This document shows, piece by piece, positions 54,399 through 63,881 of a DNA stretch of 64,000 nt. Origin of the DNA: Thalassotalea hakodatensis (GTDB lineage Bacteria; Pseudomonadota; Gammaproteobacteria; Enterobacterales; Alteromonadaceae); the NCBI RefSeq assembly GCF_030295995.1, contig NZ_AP027365.1:1736001-1800000 (forward strand), read 5' to 3'. The notes under the pieces were generated by a model, which was not told where the DNA came from, did no database searches, and was given only the letters and a program-made list of their open reading frames with translations. Every line of letters starts with the position of its first letter. Positions within the stretch are counted from its first letter, which is position 1. The translations under genes and the position numbers were made by a program.

Positions 54399-55946
54399 AT
54401 GATCATTGGTGTTGTTAAAGAGTCACTACGAGGTGAAAATCGTGTGGCAGCCTCTCCCACAAGTGTCTCCGCATTAATTAAACTAGGATTCATCGTTTAC
54501 GTTCAAAAAGGAGCAGGTTCAAAGGCCAGCTTTGAAGAACAGGCTTATATTGATGCTGGCGCTGAAATTGTGCCTAAAAAGAAGTGTTGGCAATGTGATT
54601 TGCTGTTAAAAGTAAACGCACCTACCGTTGATGAAATTGAACAAATTAAAGAGGGTGCAACACTTATTAGCTTCATTTCTCCGGCACAATCACCTGATCT
54701 ATTAAAGCACTTAAAAGAGAAGTCAATTACAACGTTAGCTATGGATATGGTGCCAAGAATGACACGATCTCAATCGCTTGATGCCTTAAGTTCAATGGCG
54801 AACATTGCTGGATATAGAGCAGTAATTGAAGCAACTAACGCATTTGGTCGCTTTTTAACAGGCCAAATAACCGCAGCTGGAAATTTACCACCAGCGAAAA
54901 TATTAATTATTGGTGCTGGAGTGGCTGGTCTTGCAGCAATAGGCACCGCAGGTAGTTTAGGCGCTATCGTTCGTGCCTTCGATACTCGCCCAGAAGTTCA
55001 AGAGCAAATTGAAAGTATGGGAGCCGAATTTTTAGTACTTGATTATCAAGAAGAAGAGTCTTTAGCATCAACAGATGGTTATGCGAAAGAAATGAGCAAG
55101 GCATTTATAGACGCCGAAATGGCGTTGTTTGCTGAACAAGCTCAAGATGTTGATATTATTATTACTACTGCAATGATCCCCGGCAAAAAATCACCAACGC
55201 TTATCACAGAAACAATGATTAAATCAATGAAGCCAGGTTCAGTGATTGTTGATTTAGCGGCAGCAGGTGGTGGTAACTGCGAGTTGACGACAGCAGGAAA
55301 GGTGATCAATAAGCATGGTGTTACTATTATTGGTTATACCGATTTGGTGTCACGGTTACCCAATCAATCTTCTCAACTTTATGCAAATAACTTGGTTAAC
55401 TTACTTAAATTATTGTGCAAAGAGGGCAATGGTGAAATTTCACTAGATGTTGAAGATCAAGTTATTCGAAACATGCTTGTTATTCAAGGCGATGAAATTA
55501 TGTTTCCACCGCCGGAAATCAAAATTAGTGCAACGTCGACTAAACCGGATAATAAAATTCCACATCAAGATGAAAAACGACAGAAAAATACTGATGTAGC
55601 TAAAACATCCACAAATAAACTCGGTTTTGCTATTGGCGGCTCTTTACTTTTTGCTTGGATCGCAAGTGTCGCCCCAAGCGACTTTCTCGCGCATTTTACT
55701 GTATTCGTATTGGCTTGCATTATCGGTTATTACGTTGTTTGGAACGTAACGCATGCATTGCATACTCCTTTGATGAGCGTAACGAATGCGATATCGGGCA
55801 TCATTATTGTTGGCGCGTTATTGCAGGTTGGTTCTGAAAATATAATCGTTCAGGTGCTTGCAGGTATCGCAATTCTTATTGCGACCATTAATATTGTGGG
55901 TGGCTTTTTTGTCACTAAACGCATGTTAAAAATGTTTAAAAAATAA
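54399..55946 (+). CDS. pntA: NAD(P) transhydrogenase alpha subunit
   Basis: 515 residues. The N-terminal NAD(H)-binding domain I (about 1-375) includes [20 protein letters not shown] and the Rossmann stretch [21 protein letters not shown], with [20 protein letters not shown]. The C-terminal part adds about four membrane helices from 405 on. With PntB it uses the proton gradient to make NADPH from NADH. Ten bases separate it from pntB. Confidence 0.97.
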   Translation: MIIGVVKESLRGENRVAASPTSVSALIKLGFIVYVQKGAGSKASFEEQAYIDAGAEIVPKKKCWQCDLLLKVNAPTVDEIEQIKEGATLISFISPAQSPDLLKHLKEKSITTLAMDMVPRMTRSQSLDALSSMANIAGYRAVIEATNAFGRFLTGQITAAGNLPPAKILIIGAGVAGLAAIGTAGSLGAIVRAFDTRPEVQEQIESMGAEFLVLDYQEEESLASTDGYAKEMSKAFIDAEMALFAEQAQDVDIIITTAMIPGKKSPTLITETMIKSMKPGSVIVDLAAAGGGNCELTTAGKVINKHGVTIIGYTDLVSRLPNQSSQLYANNLVNLLKLLCKEGNGEISLDVEDQVIRNMLVIQGDEIMFPPPEIKISATSTKPDNKIPHQDEKRQKNTDVAKTSTNKLGFAIGGSLLFAWIASVAPSDFLAHFTVFVLACIIGYYVVWNVTHALHTPLMSVTNAISGIIIVGALLQVGSENIIVQVLAGIAILIATINIVGGFFVTKRMLKMFKK

Positions 55947-55956
55947 GGAACAGCTC

Positions 55957-57363
55957 ATGGAATTATCTTACGGGTTAATCGGAGCTGCTTATTTAATTGC
56001 GGCAGTATTATTTATTTTGAGTCTATCAGGGTTGAGCAAACAAGAAACTGCGCAATCAGGTAATTATTTTGGTATGGTAGGAATGGCCGTTGCTCTACTT
56101 GCTACATTAGCAGATCCACGCGTTGATAATGTGCTAGTGATCATTGTTGCCATGTTAATAGGTAGTGTCATTGGTTTAAAGTTAGCTAAACAAGTTGAAA
56201 TGACACAAATGCCTGAACTTGTTGCTATCTTACATAGCTTTGTAGGCTTAGCTGCGGTATTGGTGGGCTTTAATAGCTACTTCGCAATGGATCATCATCT
56301 ACTACAAGTATTAACTGACACACAAATTATCAGTGTCAATATTCATTTAACTGAAATATTTCTTGGGGTCTTTATTGGTGCAGTTACCTTCACTGGCTCG
56401 ATCGTTGCCTTTGGTAAACTAAGAGGCATTATTAATTCATCCGCGCTAATGTTACCACATCGTCATAAAATGAATTTAGCCGCAGGTATTGTTTGTACCT
56501 TTTTAATGATCTCTTTCGTGAAACAAGGAGGAGGAGATTTTATTCTATTTGTGATGACGGCAATAGCATTACTGTTTGGTTGGCATTTGGTAGCGTCTAT
56601 TGGTGGTGCAGATATGCCAGTGGTTGTTTCCATGTTAAATTCATATTCTGGTTGGGCGGCAGCGGCTGCTGGTTTTATGTTAAGTAACGATTTACTTATC
56701 ATCACCGGTGCTTTGGTAGGCTCTTCAGGAGCGATTTTATCTTACATAATGTGCAAAGCGATGAACCGCTCGTTTATTAGTGTGATTGCTGGCGGTTTTG
56801 GTACAGAAGTGTTGGTTGATCATGATAAAGATTATGGTAGTTATTGTGAAACAGAGTCAAGTGAAGTAGCAAATCTACTATCAGATGCAAAAACAGTGGT
56901 TATTACCCCAGGCTATGGCATGGCTGTTGCGCAAGCGCAATATCCTGTTTATGAGCTTACTCAACAATTACAAGCTAAAGGTGTCGAGGTTAAGTTTGCT
57001 ATTCATCCCGTTGCGGGACGTTTACCTGGTCATATGAATGTATTACTTGCTGAAGCAAAAGTGCCTTATGATATTGTATTAGGCATGGATGAAATTAATC
57101 AGGATTTTCAGCACACCGATGTAGTATTGGTTATTGGTGCTAATGACACGGTAAATCCTGCTGCGGCAGAAGATCCTAATAGCCCTATTGCTGGCATGCC
57201 AGTGTTAGAGGTATGGCATGCTAAAAATGTCATTGTTTTTAAACGTTCAATGAATACCGGTTATGCGGGTGTACAAAACCCACTGTTTTTTAAAGATAAT
57301 ACTAAAATGTTATTTGGTGATGCAAAAGAGTCAGTGAATAACATTATTGCTGCGGTAGAATAA
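55957..57363 (+). CDS. pntB: NAD(P) transhydrogenase beta subunit
   Basis: 468 residues. The first 260 residues hold about nine membrane helices ([34 protein letters not shown] at the start). The C-terminal NADP(H)-binding domain III shows [43 protein letters not shown] and the ANDTVNPAA motif. AAGGAACAGCTC precedes the ATG. Two small membrane-protein genes follow. Confidence 0.97.
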   Translation: MELSYGLIGAAYLIAAVLFILSLSGLSKQETAQSGNYFGMVGMAVALLATLADPRVDNVLVIIVAMLIGSVIGLKLAKQVEMTQMPELVAILHSFVGLAAVLVGFNSYFAMDHHLLQVLTDTQIISVNIHLTEIFLGVFIGAVTFTGSIVAFGKLRGIINSSALMLPHRHKMNLAAGIVCTFLMISFVKQGGGDFILFVMTAIALLFGWHLVASIGGADMPVVVSMLNSYSGWAAAAAGFMLSNDLLIITGALVGSSGAILSYIMCKAMNRSFISVIAGGFGTEVLVDHDKDYGSYCETESSEVANLLSDAKTVVITPGYGMAVAQAQYPVYELTQQLQAKGVEVKFAIHPVAGRLPGHMNVLLAEAKVPYDIVLGMDEINQDFQHTDVVLVIGANDTVNPAAAEDPNSPIAGMPVLEVWHAKNVIVFKRSMNTGYAGVQNPLFFKDNTKMLFGDAKESVNNIIAAVE

Positions 57364-57411
57364 ACATAGATTTCTCTTGATAAGTGTCAACAAAACCAGA
57401 GAGCATAGAAC

Positions 57412-57651
57412 ATGAGCGTTAAATTTTGGCTAAAACGAGCTTGCTTAGTTTATGCCGCAGTATTTATATTATTATTCATTTCTGAATGTATTAAAGGTCA
57501 CAAAATTATCGATGGGTTAATTTTCGCTTTAGAGTGGTCTTTACTTTCTACCATGGTGTTTATTAGCACGCGTTTGTATTACGTGCGTAAAGGAAAGTCG
57601 TGTGCGTTGTGTAATGACATGCCAATGAAAAGTGATAAAGGGGACATTTAA
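57412..57651 (+). CDS. Small two-helix membrane protein downstream of pntB
   Basis: 79 residues. Helices at about 8-25 (LVYAAVFILLFISECI) and about 35-55 (LIFALEWSLLSTMVFISTRLY), then a short cytosolic tail with RKGKSCALCNDMP, a C-x2-C pair. Family not recognised. Forty-eight bases after pntB and overlapping the next gene by 20 bases, so probably co-transcribed with the transhydrogenase. Confidence 0.68.
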   Translation: MSVKFWLKRACLVYAAVFILLFISECIKGHKIIDGLIFALEWSLLSTMVFISTRLYYVRKGKSCALCNDMPMKSDKGDI

Positions 57652-57934
57652 GATTACTGAATTGACCCGTTTATCTCATTACCAACTCGCAACAATTATT
57701 GGTATTTTTGGCATTATTATTGCGCTTTTATTTCATCTGATCCATTTTTATTTTGTTGATCTTTCTCTTTTCGGTTATCGCGTGCTTTTAGCGCCAGGTA
57801 TGTTTGTGTTAAGTCTTTTTACAGAAGAGCTCAGCTATAAAATAAAAATGCTGCTGATGCTTTCAGGTCAATTTATGGGTTATGCTGCTGGCTATATTGT
57901 ATTCGTATGGATCCAAAACAACATTGCCGATTAA
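57632..57934 (+). CDS. Small membrane protein, function unknown
   Basis: 100 residues if the GTG at 57632 is used; TTG 57662 (LTRLSHYQ) would avoid most of the overlap with the previous gene. Helices at about 19-43 (LATIIGIFGIIIALLFHLIHFYFV), 48-62 and 72-93 (MLLMLSGQFMGYAAGYIVFVW). Family not recognised. No terminator separates it from pntB and the gene before it. Confidence 0.6.
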   Translation: MIKGTFKITELTRLSHYQLATIIGIFGIIIALLFHLIHFYFVDLSLFGYRVLLAPGMFVLSLFTEELSYKIKMLLMLSGQFMGYAAGYIVFVWIQNNIAD

Positions 57935-58013
57935 ACCATTAATTTACTATTGCAACTAATAAACCAACAGATTCTTTGTTATCCTAACGAAAACAAACAA
58001 ATAGAGTGAACGT

Positions 58014-59411
58014 GTGATTTTTGATGCTGTGGGCCAAATCAATGGCTATTTATGGGGTAGTATTTTAATTTACCTTTTAACGGGGTGTGGTGTTTGGTTC
58101 TCAATTCGGTTGAAGTTTATTCAGCTACGTCATTTCTTTCATATGTTTACTTTATTACGTTTTAGCCGACAAAAAAGTCAACATGGTATTTCATCCTTTC
58201 AAGCATTATGTACCTCGTTAGCCGCGCGAGTTGGTACGGGAAACCTAATGGGCGTGGCTGTGGCCATATCTTTAGGTGGTGCTGGTGCTGTTTTTTGGAT
58301 GTGGGTCATCGCCTTTGTTGGTATGGCAACAGCTTTTGCAGAAAGCCTGCTTGGCCAGTTATATAAAGAGAAAGATGCAAATGGTAACTTTCGCGGTGGC
58401 CCAGCTTACTATATGCGCAAAGGGCTAAACAGTAAGTTCTTAGCAATCACCTTTTCATTGTGTTTATTTTTTGGGTATGGTTTTGTTTTTAGTTCAGTAC
58501 AAGCGAACTCTATTACTGATGCCTTTTCTGGTTCCTTTGGTGTTGAACCCATTTATACAGGGATCTTTATAGCCATACTAACCGCTTGGGTTGTAATGGG
58601 CGGCTTAAAAAATATTGCTCGTTTTTCTGAAATCATTGTCCCTTTTATGGGCGTAGCGTATTTACTTATTTGTTTAGTTGTAATGGGGATGAATGTTGAG
58701 CATTTACCTGGCATATTTGCACTTATTGTTAAGTCTGCGCTGGGCTTAGAGCAAGCAGGAGGCGGCCTTGTTGGTGCGGCAATTGTGCAAGGGGTGAAAA
58801 GAGGTTTGTATTCAAATGAAGCGGGTATGGGTAGCGCTCCTAATGTGGCTGCCGCCGCAACAACATACCCTGCACATCCTGCCTCACAAGGTTACATTCA
58901 GATGTTAGCGGTGTTTTTTGATACCATTATTATTTGTACTTGTACGGCTTGCTTAATTTTATTATTTGACAATACTGAGCAGGGAATTCAAGGCATACAA
59001 CTGACTCAGCAAGCATTAGCTTCTCAAGTAGGAGCATGGGGGAGTGACTTTATTACCATCGCGATTTTATTTTTTGGTTTTACGTCAATCATTGCCAGCT
59101 TTGCCTACGCAGAAACAAATTTAAAATACTTAAGATTGGATACACTTTTAGGTCACTGGTTTTTACGTATTGGCTTTTTATTCATGTTAATTTTTGGCTC
59201 CGTTGCTAGCTTACCTCAAGTGATCGCATTGGCAGATTTATCAACAGGTGTCATGACGATAATCAATGTGATAGCGCTGTTTTTACTTTCCAAAGTTATT
59301 ATTCATGTGACGAAAGATTATCACCAACAAATGAAAAATAATGTATTGCCAAGTTATCAACCTAATGAAGCAGAGAAAGAAAAATTTAAATTAACGCCAA
59401 AAGTTTGGTAA
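58014..59411 (+). CDS. Alanine/glycine:cation symporter (AGCS family)
   Basis: 465 residues from GTG 58014. About eleven membrane helices. AGCS signature regions are SSFQALCTSLAARVGTGNLMGVAVAISLGGAGAVFWMWV, GGPAYYMRKGLNSK, and VKRGLYSNEAGMGSAPNVAAAA. It imports alanine or glycine with sodium. No glycine riboswitch fits the 79-base leader. Single gene. Confidence 0.95.
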   Translation: MIFDAVGQINGYLWGSILIYLLTGCGVWFSIRLKFIQLRHFFHMFTLLRFSRQKSQHGISSFQALCTSLAARVGTGNLMGVAVAISLGGAGAVFWMWVIAFVGMATAFAESLLGQLYKEKDANGNFRGGPAYYMRKGLNSKFLAITFSLCLFFGYGFVFSSVQANSITDAFSGSFGVEPIYTGIFIAILTAWVVMGGLKNIARFSEIIVPFMGVAYLLICLVVMGMNVEHLPGIFALIVKSALGLEQAGGGLVGAAIVQGVKRGLYSNEAGMGSAPNVAAAATTYPAHPASQGYIQMLAVFFDTIIICTCTACLILLFDNTEQGIQGIQLTQQALASQVGAWGSDFITIAILFFGFTSIIASFAYAETNLKYLRLDTLLGHWFLRIGFLFMLIFGSVASLPQVIALADLSTGVMTIINVIALFLLSKVIIHVTKDYHQQMKNNVLPSYQPNEAEKEKFKLTPKVW

Positions 59412-59508
59412 TGCTTCAGCTTAAATAACAAATCGCGTGATAAAAGTACTACAACAACATTGAAACTTGTTATACTTCGCGCGATTTTTTAGGTTTAAGG
59501 TGAATATC

Positions 59509-60792
59509 GTGAGTGTAGATGCAATTGGCTTATCAGCAGACTTATTGAAAGCGGTTAAAGCGTGTGGTTATAAAACGCTAACGCCGATACAGCAAAACGC
59601 TATACCTGCTATTCGAGCTGGGCATGATGTATTAGCAAGTGCACAAACAGGTACAGGGAAAACTGCAGCATTTACCTTACCCATTCTTGATCTACTTGCG
59701 CAACAAAGGACGAATGAACAAGCGTCTTTACGTGCAGTTATATTAACGCCTACCCGAGAACTTGCTATGCAAGTTGCCACGAATATTGAACAATACAGTC
59801 AATTTTTACCACTTAAATCTGGCGTTATCTTTGGTGGTGGGAAAATGGCAAGTCAAGCAAATATGTTAAAAGCAGGGCTTGATATTTTAGTAGCAACCCC
59901 AGGCCGCTTGTTAGAGCACATGGCATTGCGTAATGTCTCATTATCTCAAGTGAAACATTTAGTACTTGATGAAGCCGATCGTATGTTAGATATGGGCTTC
60001 TTAACAGATATTGAACGTATTCGTGAAGGTATCAAGGTATCACCACAAACCATGTTATTTTCAGCAACATTTTCTGAAAAGGTGAAAACATTAGCAAAAC
60101 AAATGTTAACTCACCCAAAAATGATTGAAGTAGCGAAACAAAATACCACCTCAGGAAAAGTAAAACAGTTTGTTTACCGAGTCAGTGAAGCACGAAAGCG
60201 AGAATTACTGTCTGAATTAATTGGTGTGAATAATTGGCAACAAGTGTTAGTTTTTGCTGGCACTAGAGAAAGTGCCAATCAACTGGCGAAAGAATTGAAA
60301 CTAGATGGCATTAAAGCTAGTTTGTGCCACGGTGAAAAATCGCAAGGAGCGCGCAACAAAGCGTTAGCGCAATTTACCTCAGGCGAAGTTAGAGTGTTAG
60401 TTGCAACTGATGTGGCAGCTCGAGGCCTCGATATTCCTGATCTTCCATATGTTGTCAATTTCCATTTACCGTTTTTAGCAGAAGATTACGTGCATCGCAT
60501 TGGCCGTACCGGGCGCGCAGGTAAAACCGGCACTGCAGTTTCTTTAGTGAGCCCTAAAGATGAAAAATTTTTAGCTAATATAGAAGTATTAATTAATAGA
60601 AAGTTTGAACATGTTGTACTCGCAGGTTATGAATTTGATCCGATGACTGAGCGAAAACAACCGAGAAGTGATAAAACAAAGCCAGCAAGTAAAAACCGCT
60701 ACCAATCAACGCGTGATAAAAATCAGTTGATTAAGAAAAAACAAAGCGTAACCAGTAAAGCCAATGCTAAGGTTAAAAAGAAACGTAAATAA
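59509..60792 (+). CDS. DEAD-box RNA helicase, RhlE-like
   Basis: 427 residues from GTG 59509, eight bases after AAGG; the frame continues to a TTG at 59467 with no ribosome site. Helicase motifs are Q (TPIQQNAIPAI), I (AQTGTGKTAAF), Ia (PTRELAMQV), II (VLDEADRML), III (FSATF), V (TDVAARGLDIP) and VI (YVHRIGRTGRAG). A basic tail (SKANAKVKKKRK) binds RNA. It remodels RNA in ribosome assembly or decay. It is followed six bases later by the zinc-motif gene. Confidence 0.94.
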   Translation: MSVDAIGLSADLLKAVKACGYKTLTPIQQNAIPAIRAGHDVLASAQTGTGKTAAFTLPILDLLAQQRTNEQASLRAVILTPTRELAMQVATNIEQYSQFLPLKSGVIFGGGKMASQANMLKAGLDILVATPGRLLEHMALRNVSLSQVKHLVLDEADRMLDMGFLTDIERIREGIKVSPQTMLFSATFSEKVKTLAKQMLTHPKMIEVAKQNTTSGKVKQFVYRVSEARKRELLSELIGVNNWQQVLVFAGTRESANQLAKELKLDGIKASLCHGEKSQGARNKALAQFTSGEVRVLVATDVAARGLDIPDLPYVVNFHLPFLAEDYVHRIGRTGRAGKTGTAVSLVSPKDEKFLANIEVLINRKFEHVVLAGYEFDPMTERKQPRSDKTKPASKNRYQSTRDKNQLIKKKQSVTSKANAKVKKKRK

Positions 60793-60797
60793 GCGTT

Positions 60798-61457
60798 ATG
60801 GTAAAGCACTTAATTACTGAAACCCCTTTTGCTTATCGTTTTACTTGTTGGTTCTGCGGAGAGCCAACAAATAAAACATTTTCTTTTCCACAACACAGCC
60901 ATTATGTACCTGATTGTGTTCATCCCCCGATTACCCTTTATACTTGTGCCGAATGTTTGCGTTGGGCAAATACTGCGCATGTAGATAATGTTTGGCAGGT
61001 CAGGTTTGTCGTAAAAAAAGCGTTAATAAAACATTATAAAAAACATCTCGCTATTGGTATTAATTGGACAAAGAAATCGCTTGAAGAAAGCGGTTTTGAA
61101 CAGGGTAACTTTGCTTCTTTTCAAAGAAGTGCTTGGATGATGTATGAAATAGCACGCGATAGAGTAAACTTTTCAGGTTGGCCATTAGAAGTTAATGGAA
61201 AGACACTGGACGCTTCATCTGCCTTTTTAACACAACCTTTCTGGTTTGACGGTGTTGAATATCCTTCAATTGAGCAAGCGATTAATCAATATGCAGAAAA
61301 TTTTTCATTAAATAAACATTATTTAAAGCAAGTGTTGTCTGTTGTCGGAAAAGAAAAATTTTCATTGGCAATTAGGTTCTGTCGTGTGCAGGTTGGGGCC
61401 ACACCACAAGAAAGAGCATACGCATTACGAATGCTCAGTGTAGATTATACAAAGTAG
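60798..61457 (+). CDS. Uncharacterised protein with zinc-finger-like N-terminus
   Basis: 219 residues. Paired cysteines CWFCGEPTNKTF (C-x2-C near 17-20) and CAECLRW (C-x2-C near 51-54), separated by about 30 residues, look like a zinc-binding treble-clef or HNH-type finger. A region of about 80 residues with KHYKKHLAIGINWTKKSLEESGFE follows, and an acidic/aromatic C-terminal domain with FWFDGVEYPSIEQAINQYAENF. No family name can be given. Only five bases after the helicase gene, so probably one transcript. Confidence 0.75.
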   Translation: MVKHLITETPFAYRFTCWFCGEPTNKTFSFPQHSHYVPDCVHPPITLYTCAECLRWANTAHVDNVWQVRFVVKKALIKHYKKHLAIGINWTKKSLEESGFEQGNFASFQRSAWMMYEIARDRVNFSGWPLEVNGKTLDASSAFLTQPFWFDGVEYPSIEQAINQYAENFSLNKHYLKQVLSVVGKEKFSLAIRFCRVQVGATPQERAYALRMLSVDYTK

Positions 61458-61473
61458 TAGCTTACAAAATCGA

Positions 61474-62364
61474 TTAAATAATACTTAAGCGACACGGCTT
61501 TGCTAGTTTTTGTTGATAAAGGCAATTATCGGCACGTTCGAATAACGAATATTCATTATCTGCTCTTGTCATTAATGCACAGCCTATTGAGCTACTGACC
61601 TCATATCTTGCAAGTAAGCTATTAGTATTTACTGAATGTTGTAATCTACTTTCAATTATCGTTAGTGCTTGTTCATCTGCGTTTTCGACAATGATTGCAA
61701 ATTCATCACCGCCGAATCTAAATAAACTTTCAGAGTCTCTTACACTTTCAATTAATGCTTGAGCAAAATGGGTTAACACTTGATCGCCAACATGATGTCC
61801 ATGGTTATCGTTCACGGCTTTAAATTTATTTAAATCACACACAATTAAGCCGACTTTAGTGCCTTGTCTATTGGCATGATGCATTGCGCGTTTAATTTGT
61901 TGATCAAAATGACGTCTATTGCCTAACCCCGTTAAACCGTCTTGCATTGCTAAGCTAAGTGCTTGCTGATATAGCATTGCATTATTTAGCGGGTGTACTA
62001 ATAACGTGTGCAAGTTCTTTAACATATTATAAGAGGCCAATGGCATTGGCTTGTTTAAGGCGTATGTTAATGTACCGATATAACGCTTATTGACTTTAAG
62101 CTCAAAATGTCGCTCTTTTCTTGCAAGTTTACTTCCACGCATTTCACCACTAGTAACATCATTTTTAAAGTAAAGCCCAGTAAAATCGACAAATTTCGTT
62201 ACTTCCATGGCAAAAATATTGAGAATAGTATCAATATCTAAGCTTGTTTGAAGTTGTTCTGCTAAGGCTAGTTTTCGAGAATTATTTTGACGGTCTTGCG
62301 TATCAAATAACCTAAACGCGTTAAATTCAACGTGATCGCTATTGACCAAATTAAGCGTTTGCAT
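61474..62364 (-). CDS. Diguanylate cyclase (GGDEF) with N-terminal GAF-like region
   Basis: 296 residues, ATG 62364 preceded by GAGGTG. The GGDEF domain (about 135-290) opens DGLTGLGNRRHFDQQIKRAM and carries the active site FGGDEF, with substrate-site residues VCDLNKFKAVNDNHGHHVGD. The autoinhibitory I-site RxxD is replaced by RDSE, so product feedback is probably absent. The first 130 residues, with LQTSLDIDTILNIFAMEVTKFVDFTGLYF, resemble a GAF-type sensor. It makes cyclic di-GMP in the cytosol. It is convergent with the zinc-motif gene. Confidence 0.92.
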   Translation of the reverse strand: MQTLNLVNSDHVEFNAFRLFDTQDRQNNSRKLALAEQLQTSLDIDTILNIFAMEVTKFVDFTGLYFKNDVTSGEMRGSKLARKERHFELKVNKRYIGTLTYALNKPMPLASYNMLKNLHTLLVHPLNNAMLYQQALSLAMQDGLTGLGNRRHFDQQIKRAMHHANRQGTKVGLIVCDLNKFKAVNDNHGHHVGDQVLTHFAQALIESVRDSESLFRFGGDEFAIIVENADEQALTIIESRLQHSVNTNSLLARYEVSSSIGCALMTRADNEYSLFERADNCLYQQKLAKPCRLSII

Positions 62365-62604
62365 AATAGCACCTCTATAAAGTAATTAAACTTCTTTTGC
62401 AAATAAAGTGCCAAATATATAAGTCTATGATCATTATATGATAGTTTGTTCCTTAGGTACCGGTTTAGTGGCAATTCATTAAAGATTTAAGCTTTTGTCG
62501 GCATCTTGACGGCAATTATTGCCGCTAAGCAGAAGCATTGAAACTGATAAAAATGACTAGAGCGTGTTGATCTTTGCTGTTTAAGTTTTGTTGAACCCTT
62601 CGGG

Positions 62605-63881
62605 CTGACGAATCCCCAAAAAATGACAGGCACAACATTTTATGATCTTATTAGTTCGTCAAAACAAAAATAAGAGTAAAATGCTATGCCTGAATCCTTA
62701 CTTTGCCATAACTTCTTTGATAAGTCCTTATCGAATTTCAATCAAGCGAGAATGAAGACACTTAAAGCATGCTCTGAAGCACTTATAGCGTCTGATAGAT
62801 TAACCTTAACAAGTTTGGGGCGTTACTTAGCTGGGCGTGCGAACATTAAGCATAAAATAAAAAGGGTTGATCGTTTTCTTAATAACGAGCATTTGTTTAA
62901 CCAACAAGTTGAAATATACGCTTCGTTGGCCAAACCAATCATTAGCAACTTGCCTTATTTAGCCATTGCAGTGGACTGGAGTGGTTGTTGTCGTTCAGAT
63001 TACCACCTGCTTAGAGCGAGTTTACTCGTTGACGGCCGTTCTTTAGTGCTTTACAACATGGTTGTTGAATTAAAAGATTTTGATACGCCAGAAACCAATG
63101 CCAGATTTTTAGACAACCTCCTTCAAGTTATTGGTGAACACCGGTCCGTTTATATTTTGTCAGATGGTGGTTTTCTTACTCCTTGGTATACTAAAGTCCG
63201 TTCATTAGGATGGCACTTTATTGGCCGTCTCAGAGGCACGATGACATGTAAGTTAGAAGGTAAAAATACTTGGGAAAAACTCCCTGCCTTTCATCAGGGA
63301 GCGAGCTGTCAACCAACTCGACTTGGCAAAGCGAGGGTTACTCAACACAGTCCAACAGCATGTGATGCATTTCTCCATTTGTACAAAGGAAAATACAAAG
63401 GACGAAAAGGGAATAGCCGTTTTACTAAAGATACTCGCATGTATCGACGGCATGCTCATGAGCCATGGTTACTCGCAACATCAGATAATACACTCACTAG
63501 TGATCAAGTAATTAAGTTGTACAGTAAAAGGATGCAAATTGAGCAAAACTTTCGCGATGACAAAAGCCAACAATATGGCTTTTCGTGGCGGTTTAGTAAA
63601 ACACAAGGCGTAAGGCGAATGAGTGCCTTGTGCTTAATTGCATGTTTAGCCAGTCTATTACTTTGGTTTGTTGGCTTTGAAGCGGAGCAGCGCAATTGGC
63701 AAATAATGTTTCAGGCTAATACGATAAAACACCGCAGAGTTCTATCGTTTCTTACATTGGCGAAGCAAGTAATTCGGCATAGACTCCACAAAATTAAAAA
63801 TCACTATCTACAGAAAAGTCGAGAAAACTTTTTAGCTTATTATCAAATATGTTCAGTTATATAAAAATGGGGATCCGTCAG
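62605..63881 (+). mobile_element. IS10-like insertion sequence (IS4 family), copy 2, 1,277 bp
   Basis: Ends CTGACGAATCCCCA (left) and, reading inward from the right, CTGACGGATCCCCA. Flanked by 9-base duplicates CCCTTCGGG at 62596-62604 and 63882-63890. Same length and inverted relative to copy 1. Inserted in an M2 repeat. Since each copy has its own duplicate, the two insertions were independent. Confidence 0.96.
62686..63864 (+). CDS. IS4-family (IS10-like) transposase, copy 2
   Basis: 392 residues, identical in protein to copy 1, with catalytic D97, D160 and E286 and the YREK signature intact. The gene occupies nearly the whole element; 81 bases precede its start and 17 follow its stop. 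Identity to copy 1 over the full protein suggests recent spread within this genome. Confidence 0.96.
   Translation: MPESLLCHNFFDKSLSNFNQARMKTLKACSEALIASDRLTLTSLGRYLAGRANIKHKIKRVDRFLNNEHLFNQQVEIYASLAKPIISNLPYLAIAVDWSGCCRSDYHLLRASLLVDGRSLVLYNMVVELKDFDTPETNARFLDNLLQVIGEHRSVYILSDGGFLTPWYTKVRSLGWHFIGRLRGTMTCKLEGKNTWEKLPAFHQGASCQPTRLGKARVTQHSPTACDAFLHLYKGKYKGRKGNSRFTKDTRMYRRHAHEPWLLATSDNTLTSDQVIKLYSKRMQIEQNFRDDKSQQYGFSWRFSKTQGVRRMSALCLIACLASLLLWFVGFEAEQRNWQIMFQANTIKHRRVLSFLTLAKQVIRHRLHKIKNHYLQKSRENFLAYYQICSVI

Noticed and set aside
57935-58013. Glycine riboswitch before the AGCS symporter
   Set aside because: The gap is only 79 bases and shows no paired aptamer structure.
25418-63881. Composite transposon formed by the two IS10-like copies
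   Set aside because: Each copy has its own 9-base duplicate (CCCTTTGGG and CCCTTCGGG), so they were inserted separately; the 36 kb between is core genome.
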